Below are positions 7,583-16,756 of a stretch of DNA of 64,000 nt, piece by piece. Position numbers and translations under genes: made by a program. Numbering within the stretch: position 1 is the first letter of the stretch; every line of letters starts with the position of its first letter. The DNA comes from Streptomyces sp. NBC_00775 (GTDB lineage Bacteria > Actinomycetota > Actinomycetes > Streptomycetales > Streptomycetaceae). The stretch lies in NCBI RefSeq assembly GCF_036347135.1, contig NZ_CP108938.1:2604001-2668000 (forward strand). Direction: 5' to 3'. The notes below the pieces were generated by a model. The model did not search any database. It saw only the letters and a program-made list of their open reading frames with translations, and was not told where the DNA came from.

Positions 7583-8734
7583 CTCAAGGTTCACCACCGT
7601 GGCGCCGGCCACCCCGAGGGCCACCGAGGCGTCGTTCACCGCACCCAGCAGCCGGATGTGCCCACGCTCGCACATCCGCGCCGCCAGCCGCACCAGCTCC
7701 CCCGCCTGCCGGGCGTCCAGGCAGCGGTCGAAGCCGTCGGCCAGGACCGTCAGCGACTGGAGCGCCGCGGGGACCTCCCCCGCCAGGTCCACCTCCAGCA
7801 CGCCGGGCCCGGTGAGCAGCACCAGGGCCAGCGCGAGATACCGCAACTCGCCGTCTCCGAGCAGCCCGAGGTGCGTACGGACACCGTCGCCGCGGTCGAG
7901 GAGCGCGCGGACCGTGCCGTCGCCGAGCGGCTCGGCCAGCACGTCCGCGACCGGGCCCGCGCATCCGGCCCGGACCGCTGCCACCAGGTGCTGGTAGCGG
8001 TGGCCGCACTCCGACCGCGTACGCCAAAGGACTTCGGCGAGGTTGTCGCAGCCCCTCAGCAGGCGGCCCGAGCCGAGCGGGGCGGGGGTACGCATGTACT
8101 GCGGGCTCGGGTCGCAGACGTAGACGGACCGCAGCGCGAGCACCATCTGTTCGGCGGCGGCCAGGACTTGGCGTTCGCCGTCCGTGCGGCCCGCGACGCG
8201 CAGCGGCAGCAGTGCGGTGCCGAGGCGGTCGTCGGGGAGCGGGACCCGGGTCACCGCGGACGAGCCCGCCGTGTGCCAGGCCGCCTGGACGACCGGGCGG
8301 CCCGGATCGCGCAGCGCCGTCTCCAGCAGGGTCTGTCCGCCCGCCGTCAACCGCTCGCCCACGATGCGCAGTTCGGGCTCGGCCTGTACGGCGATGTCGA
8401 GCCGTACGGGGCCCTCGGGGCCGTCGACCGTGCAGCCGATACGGAAGCCGCGTCTGCGCTGGGCATCGGGCCGGGCCCGTTCCGGTACACAGGTGACCGG
8501 GTCGGGGAACACCTCCGCGAGCCCGGCGCCGCTGCCGAGTCGCGCGAGTGCCTCGTACGCGCGCAGGGCGACGGTCTTGCCGCTGCCGCTCGGGCCGGCG
8601 ACGAGGGTGAGCGGTCCGAGCGGGAACCGGACGCGGCGATGCGTGGCGAAGGCGGCGAGCCGCAGCTCGGTGAGGCCCGGTCGGTCGGGGCGCGCCTCAG
8701 CCGCCGCGGGGGCCTCCAGGGATGACACGGTCAT
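7577..8734 (-). CDS. AAA-family ATPase (SMC/RecF-like)
   Basis: ATP-binding protein of about 385 aa. A Walker A motif GPSGSGKT lies near residue 43, after the strand pattern LTELRLAAFATHRRVRFPLG typical of the AAA_15/AAA_21 SMC-like ATPases. The C-terminal half contains LGDGELRYLALALVLL, which fits an ABC-type signature, followed by a degenerate Walker B region (VLADGFDRCLD). Start ATG 8734 (MTVSSLEAP) is favoured; an in-frame ATG at 8755 is possible. No toxin or nuclease partner adjoins it. Function unknown. Confidence 0.75.
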   Translation of the reverse strand: MTVSSLEAPAAAEARPDRPGLTELRLAAFATHRRVRFPLGPLTLVAGPSGSGKTVALRAYEALARLGSGAGLAEVFPDPVTCVPERARPDAQRRRGFRIGCTVDGPEGPVRLDIAVQAEPELRIVGERLTAGGQTLLETALRDPGRPVVQAAWHTAGSSAVTRVPLPDDRLGTALLPLRVAGRTDGERQVLAAAEQMVLALRSVYVCDPSPQYMRTPAPLGSGRLLRGCDNLAEVLWRTRSECGHRYQHLVAAVRAGCAGPVADVLAEPLGDGTVRALLDRGDGVRTHLGLLGDGELRYLALALVLLTGPGVLEVDLAGEVPAALQSLTVLADGFDRCLDARQAGELVRLAARMCERGHIRLLGAVNDASVALGVAGATVVNLER

Positions 8735-8799
8735 ATCCGGACGGTAGGCCTCCATCGCCAGGCGAACCGTTCCACCCCGGAGACCTTCCTACGATCGAG

Positions 8800-8921
8800 G
8801 GACCAGCTCCCCTCTCCCGGTCCCCTTCTCCCGACCGCTCCTCCCGACCTCTCCTCCTGGCCTCTGCTCCCGACCCCTGCTCCAGGCCTCTCCTCCCGAC
8901 CCCTGCTCCCGGGAGCCGGAC
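8800..8921. repeat. Pyrimidine-rich tract with degenerate direct repeats
   Basis: About 120 bases upstream of the ATPase gene are almost all C and T on the plus strand. Units of the form CTCCCGACCCCTGCTCC recur at roughly 20-25 base spacing. No coding frame is convincing here. The tract separates the ATPase gene from sepF. It may be a simple-sequence expansion. Confidence 0.55.
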
Positions 8922-8985
8922 GCCGTCTTCTCGCGGCAGCCGGAACCCGGAAGCCGTCGTACGGCCGCCGGATCCCGTCACGCGA

Positions 8986-9375
8986 TCAGACCCCGGGAAC
9001 CCCCGCCCCCTCCATCAGCCCCCGTACCTCGGTCCCCGGTGGCGTCAGCAGGAACACGTTCCGGTCCACCCGGTGCATGCCGCTCGCGAGGCCGAAGACC
9101 ACGCCCGTACTGAAGTCCAGCACCCGCTTGGCGACCTCGGTCTCCGCGCCGGTCAGGTCGAGCAGCACGGGGATGCCCGCCATCAGCGTCTCGGCGACAT
9201 CGCGGGCGTCCGCGAAGATGTTGACCCGCAGGACCACGAAACGGCGGCGGGCCTCGGTCGGGGCCTCGGGTATCGACCGGTGGTCGACCGCCGACGGCCA
9301 CGCGTCCCGGCCCCGCAACGGAACGACCTGGGCGAGCCCCTCCCACTGTTCATCGGTGACGTCGCGGCTGTTCAC
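8986..9375 (-). CDS. sepF: SepF-like cell division protein
   Basis: Protein of 129 aa of the SepF family, which bundles FtsZ filaments and anchors them to the membrane at the division site. The core is clear: RRRFVVLRVNIFADARDVAE, then GIPVLLDLTGAETEVAKRVLDF, STGVVFGLASG and NVFLLTP. The N-terminal region is short, so this is one of the accessory SepF paralogues of Streptomyces rather than the copy in the division cluster. GTG at 9375 (VNSRDVTDEQW) is preferred over the in-frame TTG at 9420. Confidence 0.85.
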   Translation of the reverse strand: MNSRDVTDEQWEGLAQVVPLRGRDAWPSAVDHRSIPEAPTEARRRFVVLRVNIFADARDVAETLMAGIPVLLDLTGAETEVAKRVLDFSTGVVFGLASGMHRVDRNVFLLTPPGTEVRGLMEGAGVPGV

Positions 9376-9552
9376 CACACCACCCCGTCCTGGCTCGCAC
9401 TCGTTATCTGCACCGGCCAATTCTTACGCATGGTCACCCGTTCGGCTCAACAGCGACACGGTCCGCGACGCGGTCCGGGGAGCGGCGGCTACGGCAAACT
9501 GCGCATAGTTGTCCAAACTCATCCCCCTTCATCGCAATCGAGGCCTCCCCCC

Positions 9553-9972
9553 ATGAGCCTGAGCATCCGCAACCAGCTTCCCGGCACTGTCATCTCCGTC
9601 ACTCCGGGCGAGGTGATGGCGACGGTGAAGGTCCGTCTCGGCGGCGGTCAGGAGATCACCGCGGCCGTCACCCTGGAGGCCGTCGGGGACCTGGGCCTGA
9701 CCGCGGGGTCCACGGTTCGCGCCCTGGTCAAGTCGACGGAGGTGTCCCTGGCCACCGGCCCGCTGGACGGGGTGAGCATCCGCAACCAGCTGCCGGGCAC
9801 GGTCACGGACGTCGCCGTCGGCGGCGCGATGGCCCGTGTCAAGGTCACCGTCGCGGGCGGTGAGCTGACCTCCGCGATCACCAAGGACGCCGTCACGGAG
9901 CTCGGTCTGGCCGCCGGCGCCCAGGTCGTGGCGCTCATCAAGTCCACCGAGGTGTCACTGTCCAACGCGTGA
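9553..9972 (+). CDS. Tandem Mop-domain molybdate-binding protein
   Basis: Molbindin-type protein of 139 aa with two Mop (TOBE) repeats. Each starts SIRNQLPGTV (residues about 4 and 76) and ends ALxKSTEVSL. Such proteins store or deliver molybdate or tungstate oxyanions in the cytosol. ATG at 9553 was chosen because the family begins MSLSIRNQ. The two halves are also similar at DNA level, evidence of an internal duplication. It is divergent from sepF and has no molybdate transporter next to it. Confidence 0.88.
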   Translation: MSLSIRNQLPGTVISVTPGEVMATVKVRLGGGQEITAAVTLEAVGDLGLTAGSTVRALVKSTEVSLATGPLDGVSIRNQLPGTVTDVAVGGAMARVKVTVAGGELTSAITKDAVTELGLAAGAQVVALIKSTEVSLSNA

Positions 9973-10069
9973 CGCACCAGGTGGGCGGCCGCCCTTCTTA
10001 CCTGCCTCACACCGGACTCTTCACGTCCTGCCGCGCCCCGCTCACCTGCGGGAATTAGCGTCTGGAGCC

Positions 10070-11812
10070 GTGTACTTGGCAGAAACCAGGCTGTCGCCCA
10101 CCGGTCGGCAGACCCCCTCGAAGGCATCGCCCGACGGGGCGCCCGCGCAGTGGCATCCGGACGAGGCGCCCGCCCAGTGGCACCGTGTCCTGACCCTGCT
10201 CGCCGACATCAGCCTCTTCATCGGTACGCGCCCCTTGTGGACGCAGGCCGCGAGCCACCGTCTCGTCGTGGCCGCGGTCGTCTCGCTCTGTTACGCCTCG
10301 ATCCTCGTGACGGGCGTCCTGACCCTGGTCGTACGCCGCGGCCGCACGCTGGCGCGGCTCGACCTGTGCGTCCTCGTGACCGCCGTGGCGCTCGCCGTGT
10401 GCGGGTGGGCGATGAACCACGGCGGCAGCGACGAGTCGGTCCTCACCACACAGGCCGCCCACGAGTTCCTCGCCGGACACCAGGTCTACGACCGGCCGTG
10501 GCCCTGGCTCTTCGGCCACGGCATCGCCCTCACCGCGACGATGAACGGCGGCTACGACTTCACGTACGGCTATCCGCCACTGCCCCTGATGCTCACCGCG
10601 CCGCTGCTCTGGATCGGGCATGGCTCGGCCGCGGCGACGCTGGTCAGCACCGGGGCCCTGATCGTGGGCGCGATCGTGATGTGGCGGCTGCTGCCGGTGC
10701 CGTGGCGCTCGGCGGCCACGCTGGTCTGCCTCGGCTTCGGCCTGCTGCCGGCGTACGCCCGGCTCGGCTATCCGGCGATCGTCGCCTGCGCGCTGCTCAT
10801 CCCGGTGGTGGTGAACTGGCCGCGGATGGGGCGCGGCGGCCGGGGCGACTGGACGCGCGCGGTGTGTCTGGGCGCGGCCTGCGCGGCTCAGCAACTGCCC
10901 TGGTTCCTCGCGCCGTTCCTGCTGGCCGGGGTCTATGCGCTGCGCCGCGGTGAGCTGGGCCCGCGCGCGGCGGCGGCCGCCGTGGGCCGGATCGCCGGCG
11001 TGGCCGCGACGACCTGGCTGCTGATCAACGCGTACTTCATCGTGAGCGAACCCGGCTCCTGGGTCTCCGGCATCGCGCTGCCGCTCACGCAGAAGGCGGA
11101 CATCCACGGCCAGGGTCTGGTCGACATCTCGCTCTACTTCACCGACGGCAGCGACCGGCTGGCCTGGTACTCCCACGCGAGTCTGCTGCTGGCCGCGGGT
11201 CTGCTGGGCCTCTTCGTCCTGTTCGTACGACGGCTGGGGCCGGCGGCGACGGTGCTGCCCTGGTGCGCGTTCTTCGTGGCGACGCGCTCGCAGGACGGCT
11301 ACTACCTGCTGATGACCCCGCTGTGGCTGGCCGCGGCCGTCACCGCGCCCTGGCAGTCCTTCACCAGCGCGTGGCAGCCCCGCCCCGCCTTCCTGCACGG
11401 CCGGCACCGGCGCGGGGCCCGGGTGGCGGCGGCCGTGCTCCTGATGGCCCCGGCGGCGGCAGCGGCGACCCTGGCCGTGTCGGGGTCACCGCCCCTGCGT
11501 ATGGACGTCGTCGGCGCGCGCCGGGCCACCGGGGCGCTGACCGGACTCACCCTGCGCGTCACCAACCTCGGCGGCGCGGCCCTGAACCCCCACTTCACCC
11601 TGACCTCGGGCTCGGGCATGAATCGCTACTGGTCCGTGGCGGCCGGCCCGGCCACGCTCCCCGCTCACGGCTCGGCGAGTTACGAACTCCGGCCGCCCGA
11701 CGGGAAGTTCGTCCTGCCCCGTGCGGGCGTCCGGATCCGCGTACGGGCCGTCTCGGCGGCACCGATGACCCTGTCGAGCACGGACGTCGACCTGTCGGCC
11801 CTCGGTCCGTGA
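10070..11812 (+). CDS. Large integral membrane protein, possibly GT87-like
   Basis: Protein of 580 aa with about ten hydrophobic segments between residues 60 and 470 and a C-terminal extracytoplasmic domain (about 480-580) rich in beta strands. The early loop contains NHGGSDESVLTTQAAHEF and YDRPWPWLFGHG, followed by GYDFTYGYPPLPLML. This resembles polyprenyl-phosphate-sugar-dependent glycosyltransferases of the DUF2029/GT87 type, in which an acidic residue in the first loop is catalytic. The start is GTG 10070. It is a single gene with no glycan genes nearby, so the function is tentative. Confidence 0.7.
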   Translation: MYLAETRLSPTGRQTPSKASPDGAPAQWHPDEAPAQWHRVLTLLADISLFIGTRPLWTQAASHRLVVAAVVSLCYASILVTGVLTLVVRRGRTLARLDLCVLVTAVALAVCGWAMNHGGSDESVLTTQAAHEFLAGHQVYDRPWPWLFGHGIALTATMNGGYDFTYGYPPLPLMLTAPLLWIGHGSAAATLVSTGALIVGAIVMWRLLPVPWRSAATLVCLGFGLLPAYARLGYPAIVACALLIPVVVNWPRMGRGGRGDWTRAVCLGAACAAQQLPWFLAPFLLAGVYALRRGELGPRAAAAAVGRIAGVAATTWLLINAYFIVSEPGSWVSGIALPLTQKADIHGQGLVDISLYFTDGSDRLAWYSHASLLLAAGLLGLFVLFVRRLGPAATVLPWCAFFVATRSQDGYYLLMTPLWLAAAVTAPWQSFTSAWQPRPAFLHGRHRRGARVAAAVLLMAPAAAAATLAVSGSPPLRMDVVGARRATGALTGLTLRVTNLGGAALNPHFTLTSGSGMNRYWSVAAGPATLPAHGSASYELRPPDGKFVLPRAGVRIRVRAVSAAPMTLSSTDVDLSALGP

Positions 11813-11874
11813 CCCCGTCAGATCGCCGTCCATCACGGCCGTACACCCCAGCTCGTCCTGTCCGTGGCCAGCGG

Positions 11875-12654
11875 CTAGCCGCGCACGTGCAGCCCGAAAC
11901 CCGTGCGGCCCGCGGGTTCCCGTCCCTCCTTCAGGTGCAGCGAGGGGATCTCGTAGTCACCGAAGTTCTGCCGCCGGAACGCGATCGGCTCGGTCGACTC
12001 CAGGGTGAGCAGGCGCTGCTCCCAGGCCTTGGCGACGTCCGGGTAGTCCTCGCCGGTCATCCGGTCGGTGCCGTACAGCACGAACGGCGGCAGTACCTCG
12101 ATGCCCGGGTAGTAGAGGATGCCGTGCTGGATCGGGAACAGCAGATCGTCGATGGGGCCGTTGATCCCGCGAGCGGCGTAATGCGACTCCGGGCCGCCGG
12201 CGGTCACCGACAGCAGAGCCTTCCTGCCCTTGAGGGTGCCTTCGCCGAAGCGCTCGCCGTACCGGGTGTCGCTGTGCTCGCCGACGCCGTACGCGAAGTG
12301 GTAGGTGAACACCCGGTCCACCCAGCCTTTGAGGATCGCGGGCATCGTGTACCACCACAGCGGGAACTGGAAGATGATCGTGTCGGCCCACAGCAGCTTC
12401 TCCTGCTCGGCGAGGACGTCCGGGGTGAGCGTCCCGGCGTCGAAGGCCCGGCCCGAGTCCAGGGCGACCTTCAGCGGACTTGAGGCGTCGGGGCCGTAGT
12501 CCGCGGCGTCCACGACCGCCTTCCAGTTCATCGCATACAGATCGCTCACCCGCACCTCGTGCCCGGCGGTCTCCAATGTGGACACCGCGAGGTCCTTCAG
12601 CGAGCTGTTGAGCGACCTCGGCTCCGGGTGGGCGTAGACGACCAGCGTCTTCAT
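11875..12654 (-). CDS. NAD(P)H:quinone oxidoreductase-like flavoprotein
   Basis: Flavodoxin-fold protein of 259 aa related to NQO1/KefF/MdaB, which reduce quinones with NAD(P)H in two-electron steps. The N-terminus MKTLVVYAHPEPRSLNSSL is the FMN/FAD phosphate loop. IIFQFPLWWYTMPAILKGWVDRVF and TAGGPESHYAARG are the standard substrate/flavin segments. It is divergent from a MmyB-type regulator with 137 bases between the two starts, an arrangement common for redox-responsive control. The regulator probably governs it. Confidence 0.88.
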   Translation of the reverse strand: MKTLVVYAHPEPRSLNSSLKDLAVSTLETAGHEVRVSDLYAMNWKAVVDAADYGPDASSPLKVALDSGRAFDAGTLTPDVLAEQEKLLWADTIIFQFPLWWYTMPAILKGWVDRVFTYHFAYGVGEHSDTRYGERFGEGTLKGRKALLSVTAGGPESHYAARGINGPIDDLLFPIQHGILYYPGIEVLPPFVLYGTDRMTGEDYPDVAKAWEQRLLTLESTEPIAFRRQNFGDYEIPSLHLKEGREPAGRTGFGLHVRG

Positions 12655-12791
12655 AGGAACTCCTTCGGATCGGTGCCTTCGATCCTGGGCTCCGCGGCGC
12701 GCGGCGTTCAGGGGCGCCTCTTCCGTCGGACGGGACTTCCTGGTAACGGCAGGACCACCTTCGCGGGCGCCAGCGAGGCCATACTGGGGGC

Positions 12792-13691
12792 ATGGATGAT
12801 CTTGCGGGCTTCCTGCGGACCCGGCGTTCCCGCGTCGACCCGGCAGCCGTCGGCATCCCCACCGACAGCCGCCGCCGGGTCGAAGGACTGCGCCGCGAAG
12901 AGGTCGCGCACCTGTCCGGAGTCAGCGTCGACTACTACGTACGCCTGGAGCAGGGCCGCGCGACCCAGCCGTCCGAGCAGGTTCTCGACGCGCTCGCCCG
13001 CGTCCTCGGCCTCGACGAGACCGAACGCGGGCACCTCTACCGGCTCGCCCGGCAGCGGCGCCGCCGCGCGAAGGCTCCGGGCGGGCGGGTCCGGCCGGAG
13101 CTGCTGCGCGTCCTCGGCCTGGTCGCCGACGCACCCGCGCTGATCATGGACCACCGGCTGGACGTGCTCGCCGGGAACCGCCTCGCCGGGCTCCTCTACG
13201 GACGGCCGATGCCGGGCCTGAACACCGCCCGGCACATCTTCCTCGAGGAGGCCGAGCGCGGCCTTTACGCGGACTGGGAGAAATGCACCCTCGACGTGGT
13301 CGGGCACCTGCGCCTGGCCGCCGGCAAATATCCCGAGGATCCCCGCCTGGCCTCGCTCATCGGCGAACTGGCGATGGGCAGCGAGCGCTTCCGCCGCCTC
13401 TGGGCCCGCGCGGACGTGCGCGCCCGCACACATGGACGCAAGACATACCGGCACCCGCTGGTCGGACTGCTAGAACTGCACCAGGAGAACTTCGCGTTAC
13501 CGGACGAATCAAGCATGGAGCTGCTGGTGCTGTCCGCGGCCCCCGGCAGCCCCGCCGAGGACGGGCTGCGCCTGCTCGCGGGCCTGGGCGCGGACAGCGG
13601 TGACGCGCATCCCGCGGTGAACGCTCAGAACGCCCAGGTCCGCGAGCAACTCAACGACGCCCACCCACCGCCGGGAACGCCTCACCACTAG
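12792..13691 (+). CDS. MmyB-type XRE regulator, contains a TTA codon
   Basis: Regulator of 299 aa. An N-terminal XRE helix-turn-helix (GLRREEVAHLSGVSVDYYVRLEQGR) is followed by the MmyB ligand-binding domain (LIMDHRLDVLAGNRLA, TARHIFLEEAERGLYADWE, HPLVGLLELHQENFALPDE). The family often controls a divergent oxidoreductase, which is the arrangement here. Leucine 236 is encoded by TTA at 13497-13499. In Streptomyces this rare codon makes translation depend on the bldA tRNA, so the regulator may be limited to the aerial or stationary stage. Confidence 0.9.
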   Translation: MDDLAGFLRTRRSRVDPAAVGIPTDSRRRVEGLRREEVAHLSGVSVDYYVRLEQGRATQPSEQVLDALARVLGLDETERGHLYRLARQRRRRAKAPGGRVRPELLRVLGLVADAPALIMDHRLDVLAGNRLAGLLYGRPMPGLNTARHIFLEEAERGLYADWEKCTLDVVGHLRLAAGKYPEDPRLASLIGELAMGSERFRRLWARADVRARTHGRKTYRHPLVGLLELHQENFALPDESSMELLVLSAAPGSPAEDGLRLLAGLGADSGDAHPAVNAQNAQVREQLNDAHPPPGTPHH

Positions 13692-13697
13692 TACGCC

Positions 13698-15149
13698 CTA
13701 CCGCGGTGCCCGGAAGCCGCCGATCCTGTGCTCCAGCAGCTCGGCCAGCCGTAGCGGGGTGCGGTCCTCGAACATCGGACCGATGAGCTGCACTCCCACC
13801 GGCAGACCCTCGGGGGACCGGCCCGCTGGTACGGCGGTGGCGGGCAGGCCGGGCATGGTGGCCAGACCGGCCCAGACGAGCTGGTCGAGGTACGGGTACT
13901 CGACGCCGTCGATGTCGAGACGGCGTTCCCTCAGATCGGGGTTGTGGTCGTGCGGGAACGCGGGAGTGGGCGTGATGGGACACACCACGGCGTCGAACTC
14001 GGCGAAGAACTGCCGCCAGCCGTGGCGGTGGAGCTCGCGACGGCTGTTCGCCTCGATCCAGTCGCGGTGGCTGAACACCATGCCGCGCAGCCGCGCCGCA
14101 TCGAGACTCCGGTCGTCCGCGCTCAGTCCGGCGGCGCTGATCCGCAGCTGCTCGTACGCTTCGGCGGGAAAGCGTGCGACGGCGCCCGAGAACATCAACT
14201 GCGTGTAGAGCAGCGCGGCTTCGGTGAGATCGGGCAGCAGCGGACTGTGCCGTTCGACGCGGGCGCCGTCGTCGGCAAGCGCGTCGGCCACCCGGTTCAC
14301 GCCCGCCCGCACAGCGGCCCCGGTCGGAATGAGCGGATGCGTGTCGAGGACGAGGACCCGGAAGTCGCAGAGCCGCTCGTGGCGCGCGGGCGGCAGCCTC
14401 AAGTCGTGCGCCACACCGAGCGTCAGCGGGTCCGGTCCGGCCATGACGTCGAGCAGGAGCGCGAGGTCGCGGGCAGTGCGCGCCATCGGACCGACGACGG
14501 CGAGGTCAAGGTCGGCCGGCCATGCCGGCGCGGGCGGCGGGACCATACCGCGGGGTGCCGCCAGCCCGAGTGTCGGCTTGTGCGCGTAGACACCGCAGAA
14601 GTGTGCGGGGGTGCGCAACGAACCGGCGAGGTCGGAGCCGATGGACAGCGCGCCGAATCCGGACGCCAGGGCCGCCGCCGATCCGCCGGAGGACCCACCC
14701 GGCGTGCGACCGTGATCCCACGGGTTCTTGGTGGTGCCGTAGATCTCGTTGAAGCTCTGCACATCTTGCAGCGCCAAGGGCACATTGGTCTTGCCGAGCA
14801 CCACCGCGCCCGCGGCCTTGAGCCGCGACACCTGCACGGCGTCCTCGGCCGGTATGTAGTTCCGGTGCAGCGGCATGCCCCAGGTCGTGGGCAGCCCGGC
14901 GATGTTGTAGGACTCCTTGACCGTCACCGGAATGCCGAGCAGCGGCCGGTCCTCGCCGCGGGCGCGCGCCTGGTCGGCACCGCGCGCGGCGGCCCGCGCA
15001 CGGTCGAAGTCCGGCACGCAGATCGCGTTGATCGCCTTGTCGTCCCGCTCGATACGGGCGATCGCCTCGTCGGTCAGTTCCGCCGAGGTCACCTCACCGG
15101 CACGCAACGCGGCCGCGAGTTCTTCGGCCGAATGAAAATTCCCATCCAT
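13698..15149 (-). CDS. Amidase (amidase signature family)
   Basis: Amidase-signature hydrolase of 483 aa that cleaves a C-N amide bond with a Ser-cisSer-Lys triad. The Lys is in PVTVKESYNIAG, the Gly/Ser motif is GRTPGGSSGGSAAAL, and the nucleophile lies in GSDLAGSLRTP. Length is normal for the family. Start is ATG 15149. Its neighbour upstream in the same direction is an MFS exporter after 80 bases, so the two may be one unit. The substrate is not predictable. Confidence 0.9.
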   Translation of the reverse strand: MDGNFHSAEELAAALRAGEVTSAELTDEAIARIERDDKAINAICVPDFDRARAAARGADQARARGEDRPLLGIPVTVKESYNIAGLPTTWGMPLHRNYIPAEDAVQVSRLKAAGAVVLGKTNVPLALQDVQSFNEIYGTTKNPWDHGRTPGGSSGGSAAALASGFGALSIGSDLAGSLRTPAHFCGVYAHKPTLGLAAPRGMVPPPAPAWPADLDLAVVGPMARTARDLALLLDVMAGPDPLTLGVAHDLRLPPARHERLCDFRVLVLDTHPLIPTGAAVRAGVNRVADALADDGARVERHSPLLPDLTEAALLYTQLMFSGAVARFPAEAYEQLRISAAGLSADDRSLDAARLRGMVFSHRDWIEANSRRELHRHGWRQFFAEFDAVVCPITPTPAFPHDHNPDLRERRLDIDGVEYPYLDQLVWAGLATMPGLPATAVPAGRSPEGLPVGVQLIGPMFEDRTPLRLAELLEHRIGGFRAPR

Positions 15150-15230
15150 GAATCCGACCGTACCGACCTCTCTGACAGGTCATGAAATGCCGCTTCGCAC
15201 AACGGGATTGATGTCGCCATCAAGTCGCCA

Positions 15231-16535
15231 TCAACGCGTGGCAACGGGGGCGGACGCGGGCGCTGGTTGGGGAACATCGCGCAGGTGGCGGAGCGGGGAG
15301 AAGAACACGAACCAGCCGGCCGCCCAGGAACCGATGAACGCCAGCCAGAGCACGGGCCGCACCCCGATCAGTGTGCCAAGTACCCCGCCGAGGATGCTGC
15401 CGAGCGGCAGTGTGCCCCACACGACCCAGCGCACGGCCGCGTTCATCCGGCCCATCAGCTCAGGCGGTGTCACCGACTGCCGGTAGCTGAGCTGCGCGAC
15501 GTTGTAGACCATCCCGGCGAAGTACGCGATGCCCCAGCCCAGCGGGAACAGCAGCACCCCCCAGCCCGGCCAGGCGGCCGCCGCGACGACCTGCGGCGCG
15601 CTGAACACCAGCATCGACATCCAGATGATCCGTGCCGAGCCGATCTTCTTGGCGAGCCGGCCGGCGAACACTCCCCCGGCGATCCCGCCGACGGCCGCGC
15701 CCGCCATGACCAGCCCGGTCAGCCCGGGACGCACGTGCAGCACCCGAACGAGGAAGACCATCGCCAGCGCCGAACTCATGCCGTTGAACAGGTTCGCGGT
15801 GCCCGTGCACGCCACGACCCTCCGCAATATCTTGTGCCCGACGACGAATCTCAGTCCCTCGGCGATCTGGCTCCGCAGCGTCTCGTCCGCCCGCCGCGCG
15901 GGCGGCGGCTCCTCGCGTGCCCTGATTCCGCATAGGGAGACGACCGAGACCAGGTAAGAGATCGCGTCGGCCGTCATGGCTCCCGCGGCGCCGAACGCCG
16001 CCACCAGTCCCCCGCCCAGGCCGGGGCCCCCGAGCTGCGCGAACGCCTGGGTGGTCCCCAGCTTGCCGTTGGCGTCCATCCGGAGATCGACGCGGATCAG
16101 CGACGGCACATAGCTCTGGTAGGAGACGTCGAAGAACACCGTGCACACGCCGGCTGTCACGGCGACGAGGTAGAGCTGCGTCATCGTCAGGGTGCCGAGG
16201 GCAGCCACCACTGGGACCGAGCCGATGACCAGCAGGCGGAGAATGTTGCAGATGGTCATGATGGAACGTTTGGAGCCGCGGTCCACGAGCGCCCCCGCGG
16301 GCAGCGCGATCACCGCGAACGCCGCTGTGGTGGCGGCGGCCAGCAGCCCGACCTCGAACGTGCTCGCGTTGAGCGCGACGACAGCGACCAGCGGAAGGGC
16401 GATCTGGGTGACCGCCGATCCCATCTCACTGACCGTCTGGCCACTCCACAGCAGCATGAAATCCCGCTGACGCCACAGGCTCGGACGTTCGGTCTCCGCC
16501 CCGACATCCTGCGGATCCTTCGCCACTTCCGTCAC
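15231..16535 (-). CDS. MFS transporter (efflux type)
   Basis: Major facilitator of about 434 aa with twelve hydrophobic segments. It resembles MFS_3/enterobactin-exporter-like proteins: RQRDFMLLWSGQTVSEMGSAV at the N-terminus, the loop GALVDRGSKRSIM, and PPELMGRMNAAVRWVVWG in the late cytoplasmic loop. GTG at 16535, placed 8 bases after GGAG, is preferred over the longer frame to 16646. It lies divergent to the first acyl-CoA dehydrogenase of the catabolic island, across an operator-like site. It may export a product or toxic intermediate, but this is inference. Confidence 0.85.
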   Translation of the reverse strand: MTEVAKDPQDVGAETERPSLWRQRDFMLLWSGQTVSEMGSAVTQIALPLVAVVALNASTFEVGLLAAATTAAFAVIALPAGALVDRGSKRSIMTICNILRLLVIGSVPVVAALGTLTMTQLYLVAVTAGVCTVFFDVSYQSYVPSLIRVDLRMDANGKLGTTQAFAQLGGPGLGGGLVAAFGAAGAMTADAISYLVSVVSLCGIRAREEPPPARRADETLRSQIAEGLRFVVGHKILRRVVACTGTANLFNGMSSALAMVFLVRVLHVRPGLTGLVMAGAAVGGIAGGVFAGRLAKKIGSARIIWMSMLVFSAPQVVAAAAWPGWGVLLFPLGWGIAYFAGMVYNVAQLSYRQSVTPPELMGRMNAAVRWVVWGTLPLGSILGGVLGTLIGVRPVLWLAFIGSWAAGWFVFFSPLRHLRDVPQPAPASAPVATR

Positions 16536-16702
16536 AGCACCCACTCCGCTCTCAGACCCACGGCCCGGACCATGCCACCGATCACCAACACGCCGACTTG
16601 ATGGTCCCGGTTCTCGCCGACCCCTCCCGGCACCTCGATCGAGCACGATGCCGGCACCCAGAACTCGCCCTCGCCACCCCGCTGTTCCTCACCTAGGCAT
16701 TC

Positions 16703-16711
16703 GGTCTGACC
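16703..16711. promoter_or_regulatory. GGTCTGACC operator-like site, copy 1
   Basis: GGTCTGACC followed by TT lies 46 bases before the acyl-CoA dehydrogenase start at 16757. The same 11-base string recurs upstream of the crotonase at 19735. It matches the inner part of the E. coli FadR box TGGTCNGACCA. A GntR/FCD regulator is encoded at 18821. An AT-rich stretch right after the motif (TTTGATATG) could be the -10 region, so binding there would block transcription. Confidence 0.6.
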
Positions 16712-16756
16712 TTTGATATGTTTCAGCGATACCGAGGCTGCGGAGGGGTCCATGCT

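Noticed and set aside
10055..11407. 450-codon frame opposite the membrane protein
   Set aside because: No domain, biased composition and complete overlap with a coherent membrane protein on the other strand.
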